A stretch of 64,000 bases of DNA from NCBI GenBank assembly GCA_016719055.1, contig JADKAW010000015.1, positions 1 through 64,000 on the forward strand, in the 5' to 3' direction. Shown here piece by piece: positions 35,305-43,973 of this stretch. How positions within the stretch are numbered: position 1 is the first letter of the stretch; the number at the start of each line of letters is the position of its first letter. The stretch is from Candidatus Rhodoferax mariagerensis (lineage in GTDB: Bacteria > Pseudomonadota > Gammaproteobacteria > Burkholderiales > Burkholderiaceae_C). Position numbers and translations under genes: made by a program. The notes under the pieces were generated by a model, which had not been told where the DNA came from, searched no databases, and worked only from the letters and a program-made list of their open reading frames with translations.

Positions 35305-36390
35305 TCAACGGCTGGCATAGGGTTTGCCGATGGCCGGCTTGGCCTGAGCACTGCACAACGCACACAACTGCCCCGCGAACTGCTGCAGTGCTTGCCAGGG
35401 GTTGGTGGGCCAGTCGGGTGATTTAAGCCCCTTGACCACACCGTCCACCTGGTGAGCGCTGTACAGCAATTGGGCCAGCAGGGCATCACTCAGACGCGGT
35501 AACACGTGCTCAAACAGGCGCTCTTTGTTGCCCCACACGCGCTGATCACGCAGGGCCATAGGCAGTGGCTTGCCCAGGTTCATGCTGTCCTTGACGCGTT
35601 TCAGGGTGCGGATGTCTTCGCTCAGGGTGTAGTGCACCAGCACTTCGGCCACCCCTTCAGCCTGCAAACCATCGAGCATGCGCTGTACCCGCACCACTTG
35701 GCCGGCCAGCACCGCGTCAGAGAGCTTGAACACGTCGTAGCGCGCCACGTCCAGCACGGCGTTCTCGATCTGCTGCGCCTGCAGTTCCCCGGCAGGAAAC
35801 AGTAACGCCAATTTTTGAATCTCCTGGTGCGCGGCCAACAGGTTGCCTTCAACCCGGTCCGCAAAAAACTGCAGCGTGCGCTGGCCTTCCTCGCCGGCGG
35901 CTACGCGCTGGCCTTGCGCGGCAAGACGCTGGGCTATCCATTGCGGCAGCGCAGCGCGCTCCACTGGCGTGACTTCGAGCGTGATGCCGCTCTCTAGCGC
36001 GGCAAACCAGGCGCCAGTTTTGGTGGTCTTGTCAAGACGCGGCAGGATCACGATGGTCAGGGTCGCATCATTGCCGCGCGACTGATCGACCAACTGTTGC
36101 AGGGCGGTACTGCCTTCCTTGCCTGGTTTGCCGCTGGGAATGCGCAGCTCGACAATCTGTTTGTCGGCAAACAGGCTTAACGAACCACACGCCGCCAGCA
36201 CCTCGCTCCAGTCAAAATGCACACCGCTCACGGTGTGTGAGGTGCGCTCGGTAAAGCCCTGGGCGCGGGCGGTGGCTCGAATGGCGTCGAGTGCCTCCTG
36301 AATCAGCAGCGGCTCGTCGCCGTGCAGGGTGTACAGGCTTTTGAGACCTTTGCTGAGATGGTTGCCTAACTGGGCCGGGTTGACTTGCAT
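35305..36390 (-). CDS. holA: DNA polymerase III subunit delta
   Basis: A 361-residue clamp-loader subunit that opens the beta clamp. Typical N-terminal SLYTLHGDEPLLIQEALDAI, then FADKQIVELRIPSGKPGKEG, an AAA+-like middle and the helical collar domain (LSDAVLAGQVVRVQRMLDGL). Normal length. It is convergent with ggt. In relatives I recall lptE and leuS directly upstream; they are absent here, where 250 bases of non-coding sequence precede a secreted protein on the other strand. Confidence 0.93.
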   Translation of the reverse strand: MQVNPAQLGNHLSKGLKSLYTLHGDEPLLIQEALDAIRATARAQGFTERTSHTVSGVHFDWSEVLAACGSLSLFADKQIVELRIPSGKPGKEGSTALQQLVDQSRGNDATLTIVILPRLDKTTKTGAWFAALESGITLEVTPVERAALPQWIAQRLAAQGQRVAAGEEGQRTLQFFADRVEGNLLAAHQEIQKLALLFPAGELQAQQIENAVLDVARYDVFKLSDAVLAGQVVRVQRMLDGLQAEGVAEVLVHYTLSEDIRTLKRVKDSMNLGKPLPMALRDQRVWGNKERLFEHVLPRLSDALLAQLLYSAHQVDGVVKGLKSPDWPTNPWQALQQFAGQLCALCSAQAKPAIGKPYASR

Positions 36391-36641
36391 CGGGTCAGTT
36401 TAGCTTGCGGCGCGTTGACATGGTTGTCAGCGGCGGGCGCAAGCCGCATGGATGTTGATGGCATCCCCATCTGCCGCGCACCAGATTCGATCAAGGTAAG
36501 GCTACTCCTCCATGCCATCTATTGTCGGCTTCCATCCCGATCTCGCTAGCCCCTTAGAGCACCGCGATACCGGCCTTTCCGAGTAGTTGCCCATCTGGGA
36601 TAATCCCTGCGCAAAATTCCGCTATAGCATGGAGCACAACA

Positions 36642-37883
36642 GTGAAACGGCACTTCAAACTACTGGTTGCGATATTAGTTTTTTTTCTCAGCATGCCCCT
36701 CATGGCTGCTTATGATGGGTTCCATTACGACCAGACTACCTTCGGGGATGGCTGGGTAAGTGATGTCAAACCAGACTGGGTGGAAGTAACGCGGGGCACG
36801 ATGAAGGTGTTGCTCCACTACCCCAGGGAGGGCACCATCGTTCCGGGTGACCCTGCTTTTAAACTGGCGAACGCATGGAACATCCTGGTGGCACCGCGTT
36901 ACAGCAACCTTCAGAACTGGTATGTTGCTGAGACCATCACCATGTACAACGCCGACGATGTTGCATCTGCGTCGGTGCAGGAGCTTGCAACTGGAAATTC
37001 CAAGTACGTGGTGCTCTTCAGGCGTACGGGCTACTGGATGGAATTTATCTCGCCCGACAAGGCAACGTTCATGCAGAACTTCCAGAATATCGACATCAAC
37101 ACAGTCACGTGGCAGTCGCCCCTTACGACCTACGATGCTCTCAGTGACATGTCCGGAAGGAATTATTTCGCTGTGCACCCCTCCGATCTTTCGGGTGAAT
37201 GGACCAACAGATTTTCGTCCATGCAAAACTACTACAACCTGTATACGGGATCGACCGTCGGCACTTTTACCTACAACTCTTACGAATACTTCAATTACAA
37301 AACCAGCAGCACCTATGACTGGAAACTTCAGGTCGTCGCCGGGTACGAAGCCCAGTACGGCTATCAAGAGGTGAATTCATCGGGCAGTTTTTCCGTGGCC
37401 AGTCCGTGGCAAATCAATTACTCATGGATTGAAAATAGAGCGAGAAATTACGATGCCTATTTTTCCTGCGTCAAGAATGGCCGAATCCTCTGGATGCGTG
37501 ATCAGGGCTTTGTTGGCAACGGTAGCTTCACACCCTACGGCCGAAGTGCCAACAATGTCAGCGTGCCTGTATCGCCGGGTTTGGTGAAGCTTGAAGCCGG
37601 ACGCAACCAGATCAAGGTACATTTTTCCCCTTCCAGCTTTGACGGCGGAGCCGCGATCAGCCAATATACGGCAACCTGCACATCGACGCAGGGCGGGGCA
37701 CCGGGGTTTGCGACGTCGACCGGGGCATCGCCAATCAGCGTTGCCGGTTTGACGAATCGAGCCAACTACCAGTGCAGTGTCAAGGCAAGCAACAGCGTTG
37801 GTGACAGTTACTCGTCCTCGGCCATGTCAGCAACCCCTCGTCCGGTAGATCTCACGCCGATTCTCAATTTGCTGTTGAACTGA
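36642..37883 (+). CDS. Secreted protein of unknown function with a C-terminal fibronectin type III domain
   Basis: A 413-residue protein with a signal peptide (MKRHFKLLVAILVFFLSMPLMA). Residues 23-300 are rich in Tyr, Trp and Asn (for example YDGFHYDQTTFGDGWVSD and FTYNSYEYFNYKTSSTYDW), suggesting a beta-structured extracellular domain I do not recognise. Residues about 307-398 are a fibronectin type III domain (PVSPGLVKLEAGRNQIKVHF, ISQYTATCTSTQGGAPGF, YQCSVKASNSVGDSYSS). Starts with GTG, with GGAG seven bases upstream. A GATAAT -10-like element lies about 40 bases before the start. Its codon use is less GC-biased than that of its neighbours, hinting at acquisition. Confidence 0.8.
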   Translation: MKRHFKLLVAILVFFLSMPLMAAYDGFHYDQTTFGDGWVSDVKPDWVEVTRGTMKVLLHYPREGTIVPGDPAFKLANAWNILVAPRYSNLQNWYVAETITMYNADDVASASVQELATGNSKYVVLFRRTGYWMEFISPDKATFMQNFQNIDINTVTWQSPLTTYDALSDMSGRNYFAVHPSDLSGEWTNRFSSMQNYYNLYTGSTVGTFTYNSYEYFNYKTSSTYDWKLQVVAGYEAQYGYQEVNSSGSFSVASPWQINYSWIENRARNYDAYFSCVKNGRILWMRDQGFVGNGSFTPYGRSANNVSVPVSPGLVKLEAGRNQIKVHFSPSSFDGGAAISQYTATCTSTQGGAPGFATSTGASPISVAGLTNRANYQCSVKASNSVGDSYSSSAMSATPRPVDLTPILNLLLN

Positions 37884-38383
37884 AAAGTGCGTGACCTCAA
37901 TCAATGTGCCGGCGAGCTGACCTGCCTATCGCTGGGCGTATACGGCAAACTGGGCATCGTCCAGCATATCGATGACATCTTGCGCTCGCTCGCCATGTGC
38001 ATGGGCCATCAGTCGGAACGGGTTTTCCATTCTTCGGGCATGCTGTCAAATGACGGCAACACCGCCGAACGGCAACGTGCAAAATTTCGACACGACAGCG
38101 CACAAAAACCACGTCGTAGTGCCAGCCTTCCAGTGGCAAGCGCCCCGGCAGGATCACATCGGCGTGGCGGTAGTGTTGATCGTCGTTGACGTTGATCGCA
38201 AGACCCCAGCAGGCCTCGCACAGGGGGGGGAATTCGGTAATAGATGATGTCGGGCATGGCTTTCGTGTGCTGGGTCAGTCAGGGTCAAAGGTAACGCAGC
38301 AGCCTGGCTATTGAGCATTAGAATTTGATCGGGTCTCCCAACAAAAGCGCATCGTCACCCGATGCCCAACCAGGCAAACCACC
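37884..38383 (-). pseudogene. Possible broken ORF with a frameshift at a nine-G tract
   Basis: On the minus strand MPDIIYYRIPP opens at about 38257, meets a run of nine C (G on the plus strand, around 38224-38232), and the frame beyond the tract reads CEACWGLAINVNDDQHYRHA, DVILPGRLPLEGWHYDVVFV, RCRVEIL; after another shift ENPFRLMAHAHGERAQDVID and LDDAQFAVYAQR to a stop. These pieces look protein-like but match no family I know. It may be a decayed small gene; the rest of this 500-base gap shows nothing else. Confidence 0.4.
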
Positions 38384-39619
38384 ATGAAATTTGTCATTAT
38401 TGGCGCTGGCTCCGCAGGTGTGCGGGCCGCTGAAACCCTGCGCGACACTGCGCCTGACGCCAGCATCACGCTGATCAGCGGTGAGCCGGGTGAGCCCTAT
38501 TCGCGCATGGCCATCCCCTATATCTTGAACGGTGCCATCGACGAGGCCGGTGCGCGTCAGCGCCAGTCGCACCAGCACCTGGCGCAGCTGGGCATCCAAT
38601 ACATCAACATCCCCGCAACCCAGGTACATGCCGGGCTGCAGGGTGGGCAGCTGGACCTGGCCGACGGCACCCGGCTGGACTATGACCGGCTGCTGGTGGC
38701 CACGGGTTCATCACCATCGATGCCACCGCTGGCCGGCACTGATTTGCCGGGTGTGGTGACCTGCTGGACGCTTGAAGACGCGCGCCAGATCGTGACCAAA
38801 CTGGTGCCGGGGGCGCGCATCGTGATGCTGGGGGCTGGCTTTGTGGCCGGTGTGTGCATGAAGTCGCTGGTGACCAGCGGTGTCAAGCTGTCGGTGGTGG
38901 CGGGGCGCTCGGGGCAGATTTTGCGCTCGATGATGACGCCGGTGGGCAGCCGCATGCTGCAGCGCTGGCTTGAAGGGCGTGGCGTGGATGTCATCACCAC
39001 CGGCCAGACCCTGCGCATTGAGCCGGGTCCGCGGCTGGTGATGGACACCCGCGTGATTGATGCCGACCTGATCATTGTGGCCACCGGTGTGCAGTCGAAT
39101 GTGTCGTTTCTGCAAGGCACCGGTGCTGAAATTCGCAGTGGTGTGGTGATCGACGCGCACATGCGCACCAGCGTGCCGCACATCTATGCGGCTGGCGACG
39201 TGGCGCAGGGCCGTGATTTCTCAACCGGCGAATGGGTGGTGCACGCGCTGCAACCCACCGCCACCGAGCATGGCCGCTGCGCGGCACTCAACATGGCCGG
39301 CAAGGACGTGGCCTACCGTGGCAGCCTGAGCATGAATGTGCTCGACACGCTGGGCCTGATCTCGCACACCTTCGGGTTGTGGCAGGGCCTGCCCAACGGC
39401 GACAACACCGAGGTGGTGGACGAGGCCAACTTTCTCTACACACGCCTTTGTTTTGACGGCGACCTGCTGATCGGGGCCATCACCATCGGCCATTCACAAC
39501 ATGTGGGTGCCATTCGCGGGCTGATCCAGTCACGCCGCCATCTCGGCGACTGGAAAGCCAGGCTGATGCAAAACCCGCAGTTGGTGATGGATGCGTTTGT
39601 GGAGCTGGGGCAGGGCTAG
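38384..39619 (+). CDS. FAD-dependent NAD(P)-linked pyridine nucleotide-disulfide oxidoreductase family protein
   Basis: A 411-residue two-dinucleotide-fold flavoprotein. The FAD-binding motif is MKFVIIGAGSAGVRAAETLR, the NAD(P) motif ARIVMLGAGFVAGVCMKSLV, and the second FAD motif VPHIYAAGDVAQG. The ATG-type motif YDRLLVATGSSPSMPPL is also present. Overall it resembles the NirB N-terminal half, rubredoxin reductases and NADH oxidases; there is no redox CxxxxC disulfide. The electron acceptor is unknown. Convergent with the ABC transporter ATPase gene 15 bases away. Confidence 0.88.
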   Translation: MKFVIIGAGSAGVRAAETLRDTAPDASITLISGEPGEPYSRMAIPYILNGAIDEAGARQRQSHQHLAQLGIQYINIPATQVHAGLQGGQLDLADGTRLDYDRLLVATGSSPSMPPLAGTDLPGVVTCWTLEDARQIVTKLVPGARIVMLGAGFVAGVCMKSLVTSGVKLSVVAGRSGQILRSMMTPVGSRMLQRWLEGRGVDVITTGQTLRIEPGPRLVMDTRVIDADLIIVATGVQSNVSFLQGTGAEIRSGVVIDAHMRTSVPHIYAAGDVAQGRDFSTGEWVVHALQPTATEHGRCAALNMAGKDVAYRGSLSMNVLDTLGLISHTFGLWQGLPNGDNTEVVDEANFLYTRLCFDGDLLIGAITIGHSQHVGAIRGLIQSRRHLGDWKARLMQNPQLVMDAFVELGQG

Positions 39620-39633
39620 CGCCGGGTCTGCAT

Positions 39634-40392
39634 TTACAAACTGTTCGACAAAAACGCCTGCAGGCGCTCGCTGCGCGGTCTTGTCAGCACCTCGTTGGGG
39701 TCGCCCTGCTCTTCAATTTGCCCCTTGTGCAAAAACACCACCCGGTTGCTGACCTCGCGTGCAAAACCCATCTCGTGGGTGACGACGATCATGGTGCGGC
39801 CCTCTTCGGCCACCGCTCGCATCACGCGCAGCACCTCGCCGACCAGTTCGGGGTCGAGTGCCGAGGTGGGTTCGTCAAATAACATCACCTTGGGCTCCAT
39901 CGCCAACGCCCGCGCAATCGCCACGCGTTGCTGTTCGCCACCCGACAGGTGCGCCGGAAACGCATCCTTGCGGTGGTAGACGCCAACTTTTTGCAGGTAA
40001 CGCTCGGCACGCTCATGCGCCTCGGCCTTGCTGAGTTTGAGGGCGTGAATGGGCGCTTCGGTCACGTTTTGCAGCGCCGTCATGTGCGCCCACAGGTTGA
40101 AATGCTGAAACACCATGGCGACTTCGCTGCGCAGGCGCTGCAACTGCAGTGGGTTGCTGACCTTGAGCGTGCCGTCTTTGTCGGGCACCAGTTGCAACTC
40201 GTCACCGTCGAGAATGATGCGCCCGGCATTGGGCTGCTCCAGCAGGTTCAGGCAACGCAAGAAAGTGCTTTTGCCCGAGCCACTCGACCCGATCATCGAG
40301 ATTACATCGCCCTTCTCGGCTGTGACGCCGATGCCTTTAAGCACCTCGTTGTTGCCAAATCGTTTGTGAATGCCCAGACCCTGCAAAATCAT
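39634..40392 (-). CDS. Polar amino-acid-type ABC transporter, ATP-binding protein
   Basis: A 252-residue ATPase of the HisP/GlnQ family that drives uptake at the cytoplasmic face. Walker A GSSGSGKSTFLRCLNLLEQP, Q-loop AMVFQHFNLWAHM, signature LSGGEQQRVAIARALAMEP, Walker B VMLFDEPTSALDPELVGEVL, H-loop TMIVVTHEMGFA. The start at 40392 is chosen because the family N-terminus begins there. Last gene of the binding protein-permease-permease-deacylase-ATPase cluster. Confidence 0.94.
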   Translation of the reverse strand: MILQGLGIHKRFGNNEVLKGIGVTAEKGDVISMIGSSGSGKSTFLRCLNLLEQPNAGRIILDGDELQLVPDKDGTLKVSNPLQLQRLRSEVAMVFQHFNLWAHMTALQNVTEAPIHALKLSKAEAHERAERYLQKVGVYHRKDAFPAHLSGGEQQRVAIARALAMEPKVMLFDEPTSALDPELVGEVLRVMRAVAEEGRTMIVVTHEMGFAREVSNRVVFLHKGQIEEQGDPNEVLTRPRSERLQAFLSNSL

Positions 40393-40435
40393 TTCTTTGG
40401 CCAAGGGGTAACTCCGGTTGGTAGGGTGTGGGCGC

Positions 40436-41551
40436 TTAGGGGCTAAGCAGACGGCCGGTGCGCGCAAGTGTGGTGCCGGCAATCTTGGCCAGGCGTTTGC
40501 CTGCCGTGGCCCAGCGCGAACCGCAGCGGGCGTACAGCAACCCGGCCGATTGACAGCGCAGGGCGGTAACCTCGCCGGTTGCAGCATTCACCAGATCAGC
40601 AATCAACTCACCGGCTTGCACTTTGTCACCCGGCTGACGGTGAAACACCACCACCCCGGCATGTGGCGCAGTGATCGGCTCGGACCCTGACAGGGGCGTG
40701 GGGAAGCAAAGAGCCTCAGGCAAACCGATAACTGGCACAGACAAAACCCCACGTTGCGCCAAAAACTGGCATACGCCATGTGCGTCTTGTGCCGCCAGAG
40801 TATGGTCGGTGTCGGTTTCGCCGCGCAATTCCACCGTGGCACCAAAACACGCCAGCTCAATGGGAAACTGTGGCAACTGCTGTTGCAGTACCAGCCACGG
40901 GCGGCTGCAGGCTTCGTCAAACGGGCAGTCACCCGACTCGGTGGCCAGCAGTACAGCGCGTGCGCCCAGAGCGGCGCCCAGTTCCTCGGCAATGGCCGCT
41001 TGTGGCGTGAGTGCATAGATGTGCATCACTGCGTCGGTGTCGCAATGCAAATCCAGCACGATATCTGCATCTACGGCCAAACGTAGCAACTGGTTCTTAA
41101 GGTCTTGCGTGCTATGGCTGGCCACTTGGGCATCGGCTGCCGCTTTGAGTGCGCTGCGAATCAGTGGGGTGTTGTTGGACACGACCGGTGTCAGCTGGTT
41201 GCGCAGCTGATCGATCACCAGTGGGGCTAATTCGGCATAACCCCGGTTGAAGTTGCTGCCATCACGCACATCGAACCGGCCCTGGTGCGCACCCAGGATG
41301 TGTTGCGCCATACCGATCGGGTTGGCAACTGGCACCAGCACGATTTCTCCGTGAATCGCCCCTTGCGCCTCTAACTCCGCCAATTGACGGGCCAGTTGAC
41401 GGGTCACCAGAATCGCCGGCACCTCGTCTGCGTGCAACGCACCTTGAATATAGGCTTTGGGGCCGGTGCCCGGTGTGCCAAAGCGCAGTACCTGCAGTGA
41501 TAGCTGGGTGCCGGGTGCCGGGCTTTGAATCTCAATAATGTCGGTTTGCAT
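40436..41551 (-). CDS. M14-family zinc deacylase (succinylglutamate desuccinylase/aspartoacylase-like)
   Basis: A 371-residue member of the zinc carboxypeptidase-derived AstE/ASPA family. Zinc ligands are expected in GALHADEVPAI (His-x-x-Glu) and DIVLDLHCDTDA (His). Other family segments: NPIGMAQHILGAHQGRFDVR, DGSNFNRGYAEL and a C-terminal barrel-sandwich part (PHAGVVVFHRQPGDKVQAG). Such enzymes hydrolyse N-acyl amino acids. Placed between the permease and ATPase genes of an amino-acid transporter, so it probably processes the imported compound. The exact acyl group is unknown. Confidence 0.85.
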   Translation of the reverse strand: MQTDIIEIQSPAPGTQLSLQVLRFGTPGTGPKAYIQGALHADEVPAILVTRQLARQLAELEAQGAIHGEIVLVPVANPIGMAQHILGAHQGRFDVRDGSNFNRGYAELAPLVIDQLRNQLTPVVSNNTPLIRSALKAAADAQVASHSTQDLKNQLLRLAVDADIVLDLHCDTDAVMHIYALTPQAAIAEELGAALGARAVLLATESGDCPFDEACSRPWLVLQQQLPQFPIELACFGATVELRGETDTDHTLAAQDAHGVCQFLAQRGVLSVPVIGLPEALCFPTPLSGSEPITAPHAGVVVFHRQPGDKVQAGELIADLVNAATGEVTALRCQSAGLLYARCGSRWATAGKRLAKIAGTTLARTGRLLSP

Positions 41552-41564
41552 GAATCAGAAGGGT

Positions 41565-42272
41565 TTAACGCGGACTGGGTGTGGCTTGTTGCGGCCGCAA
41601 ATGGCGTAAAAAGCGCCGCTCCAGCAGCTTGAACAGTCCTACCAAACTGAAGGTCAGCACAAAATAGATGACAGCCGCCACACCAAAGGACTCGGTGACC
41701 AGCAGGTAATTGGCGTTCACATCACGCGCCACCCGAGTGATGTCCACCAGCGTCACCGTGCTGGCAATGGCGGTGGCGTGCATCAGGCCCACCACCTCGT
41801 TGCTGTATTGCGGCAAGGCGCGGCGCAGCGCACCAGGCAGCAAAATGCGGCTGTAAAGCTTGAAGCCGCCCAACCCATAAGCCCGCGCCGCCTCAATTTC
41901 GCCCACCGCTGTGGCTTTCAGGGCACCGGCAAATATCTCGGTGGTGTAGGCGGTGGAATTGAGCGTGAAGGCCAGCCAGGCGCAAAACCAGGCGTTTTTG
42001 AACAGCACCCAGGCCGCACTTTCGCGCACCGCTTCAAACTGCGCCAGCCCGTGGTAGATGATGAACAACTGCACCAACAGCGGCGTGCCGCGCAAAATGT
42101 AGGTGAAAAACCAGACCGGTTTGGACACCCAGAACCGGGCCGATACCCGCGCAATAGCCAGTGGAATGGCAAGCAGGAATGAGCTGGCCAGGCTGATCAC
42201 CAGCAACACCAAGGTAGTGCGCAAACCGCCCGCGTACTGCGGCAGGCTGTCGATGACGATTTGCCATTCCAT
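41565..42272 (-). CDS. ABC transporter permease (HisM-like)
   Basis: A 235-residue inner-membrane permease with the binding-protein-dependent transport EAA loop EIEAARAYGLGGFKLYSRIL and preceding NSTAYTTEIFAGALKA. The N-terminus (LPQYAGGLRTTLVLLVISLA) is the typical first helix. The start at 42272 lies one base after the stop of the upstream permease gene. It would pair with the other permease to form the membrane channel. Confidence 0.92.
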   Translation of the reverse strand: MEWQIVIDSLPQYAGGLRTTLVLLVISLASSFLLAIPLAIARVSARFWVSKPVWFFTYILRGTPLLVQLFIIYHGLAQFEAVRESAAWVLFKNAWFCAWLAFTLNSTAYTTEIFAGALKATAVGEIEAARAYGLGGFKLYSRILLPGALRRALPQYSNEVVGLMHATAIASTVTLVDITRVARDVNANYLLVTESFGVAAVIYFVLTFSLVGLFKLLERRFLRHLRPQQATPSPR

Positions 42273-42273
42273 C

Positions 42274-42963
42274 TCAGAATTGCACCGTTCTGACACCCAG
42301 GCTGTAACGCGCTTCCAGCCGCGACAGCAAAAAGATCGAGATGCTGGTCAAGGTGAGGTAAATCAGCGCCACCGCCATGTAAAAGGTAAACGGTGCCCGC
42401 GTGGTGGCAGCGGCCAGCCCGGCGCGGTGCACCATGTCGTCCAGCCCGATGATCGACACCAGGGCGGACGCCTTGATCATGATCAGCCAGTTGTTGGCAA
42501 AGCCCGGAATGGCGTGGCGCACCATTTGCGGCAACACAATGCGCCACATCACCGTGCGTGGCGCCAGGGCAAAGGCCAGCCCGGCCTCGGCCTGACCCCG
42601 CGGCACCGCCAGAATCGCGCCACGAAAGGTCTCGGTCAGGTAGGCACCAAAAATGAAGCCAATCGTCAGCACCCCAGCCAAAAACGGCGGGATGTCAATG
42701 TAGCCCCAGCCCTGCGCATCGGCCAGCCGGTTGATGCCAATCTGCCCACCATAAAAAATCAGCAGCATCAGCACCAGCTCGGGCATGCCGCGAATCAGCG
42801 TGGTGTACACCTCCGCTGACCAGCGTGCTGCCCGCGACTTCGACAATTTGGCGCTGGCACCCAGCAGGCCAAACACGCAGGCCATGGCCAAGGACAGGGC
42901 TGACACCTTCAGGGTCAGCACCAGGCCTTCAAGAATGGCGGGCAGGTAGCCGTGCAGGATCAT
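42274..42963 (-). CDS. ABC transporter permease (HisQ-like)
   Basis: A 229-residue inner-membrane permease of the polar amino acid family: first helix GYLPAILEGLVLTLKVSALS, then TLIRGMPELVLMLLIFYGG, AYLTETFRGAILAVPRGQAE, ALAPRTVMWRIVLPQMVRHA and the final SRLEARYSLGVRTV. It follows the binding-protein gene after 70 bases that hold a dispersed repeat copy. Confidence 0.93.
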   Translation of the reverse strand: MILHGYLPAILEGLVLTLKVSALSLAMACVFGLLGASAKLSKSRAARWSAEVYTTLIRGMPELVLMLLIFYGGQIGINRLADAQGWGYIDIPPFLAGVLTIGFIFGAYLTETFRGAILAVPRGQAEAGLAFALAPRTVMWRIVLPQMVRHAIPGFANNWLIMIKASALVSIIGLDDMVHRAGLAAATTRAPFTFYMAVALIYLTLTSISIFLLSRLEARYSLGVRTVQF

Positions 42964-42971
42964 GCTGGTTA

Positions 42972-43024
42972 CTATCGATTAAGTAGCATGTAGCGCTTTA
43001 TTTATATGGGCTAGAAGCCGATTT
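42972..43024 (-). repeat. Dispersed palindromic element, copy 2
   Basis: Minus-strand pattern AAATCGGCTTCTAGCCCAT ... AAAGCGCTACATGCTAC. Lies between the solute-binding protein gene and the first permease gene of the ABC cluster, where it could form a hairpin in the mRNA and lower expression of downstream genes relative to the binding protein. Confidence 0.55.
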
Positions 43025-43034
43025 CTTATAGATT

Positions 43035-43823
43035 TCAGAGCCCGCGGATGTTCACGTCAAAGTACTTGTCGTTGATCGACTTGTAGACACCATTGGCCGT
43101 GATCGCCTTCAGTGCCGCGTTGACCTTGGTACGCAGGGAGTCCTCGCCCTTGCGCATGGCCATGCCGACACCGCCGCCTTGCGCCGCACCACCCAGCGTG
43201 ATGGGTGTGCCGACCTTGGCATAAGCCTTGCCTTCGGGCGACTTCAAAAATGCGGCTGTGGCGGCCAGCGACGAGCCAAAACCAATGTCGCCGCGACCAG
43301 CGGCGAGTTCCATGGTGACTTCAGCCTCTTTGGCCACCAGCAACACTTCGCTGTCCTTGAAGTTTTCTTGTACAAACTTGGCACGCGGGGTGTTGCGTGT
43401 CACGATGATTTTTTTGCCCTTGAGGGCGGCTGCGTTGACTTCCTTGTAGGAACCCGCCTTGGCAATCCAGGCCGAGGGAATGTCGTAATACGAGTCGCTG
43501 AAGTCAGCCGCCTTCTTGCGCTCTTCGGTGATCGACATCGAGGCCACGATCATGTCAAACTTCTTGGCGTTCAGGGCGGGCATCATGCCGTCCCACTCCT
43601 GCGACACCAGGGTGCACTCGGCCTTGATCTGGGCGCAGATGGCATTGGCAATGTCGATGTCAAAGCCGGAAAACTTGCCGTCAGGTGCCATTTGTGAAAA
43701 CGGCGGGTAGTTGGCTTCAACGCCAATGCGAATCTTGGCCCAGTCCGGGGCTTGCGCCAGGGCGGCGGTTTGAACGCCCAGAGCGGCAAGAAGCAGGGCG
43801 GCGGCGGTGAGTTGGCGGATCAT
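43035..43823 (-). CDS. Periplasmic amino-acid-type solute-binding protein
   Basis: A 262-residue receptor of family 3 (lysine/arginine/ornithine-histidine type). Signal peptide MIRQLTAAALLLAALGVQTA with AALA before the mature part. Ligand-binding core: KIRIGVEANYPPFSQMAPDG, KFSGFDIDIANAICAQI, ECTLVSQEWDGMMPALNAKK, DMIVASMSITEERKK. The start at 43823 has AGGAG five bases upstream; the open frame extends to 44504 but that part is antisense to the regulator gene. First gene of the transporter cluster. Confidence 0.95.
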   Translation of the reverse strand: MIRQLTAAALLLAALGVQTAALAQAPDWAKIRIGVEANYPPFSQMAPDGKFSGFDIDIANAICAQIKAECTLVSQEWDGMMPALNAKKFDMIVASMSITEERKKAADFSDSYYDIPSAWIAKAGSYKEVNAAALKGKKIIVTRNTPRAKFVQENFKDSEVLLVAKEAEVTMELAAGRGDIGFGSSLAATAAFLKSPEGKAYAKVGTPITLGGAAQGGGVGMAMRKGEDSLRTKVNAALKAITANGVYKSINDKYFDVNIRGL

Positions 43824-43871
43824 GAAAACTCCTGGTGGATGGAACGAAGGTGTGAATCGGCAGACATCAAA

Positions 43872-43918
43872 ATGTACATTAATTTTCACAACTTGATTAT
43901 ATGAAAATATACGTACAT
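43872..43918. promoter_or_regulatory. Large inverted repeat between the divergent regulator and transporter genes
   Basis: ATGTACATTAATTTTCA (43872-43888) and TGAAAATATACGTACAT (43902-43918) are inverted repeats matching at 14 of 17 positions, separated by 13 bases. The left arm also contains a perfect palindrome AATGTACATT. Placed 48 bases before the binding-protein start and some 55 bases before the regulator start, it is a good operator candidate for the RpiR protein. Confidence 0.65.
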
Positions 43919-43973
43919 ACCCTGATTCATTTGACCGCTTGAAGCAGCATTGCTGGCAGATAATGGAATCCTC

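Noticed and set aside
42103..42819. A 238-codon plus-strand frame
   Set aside because: Antisense to both permease genes, with no start signal and basic, low-complexity translation.
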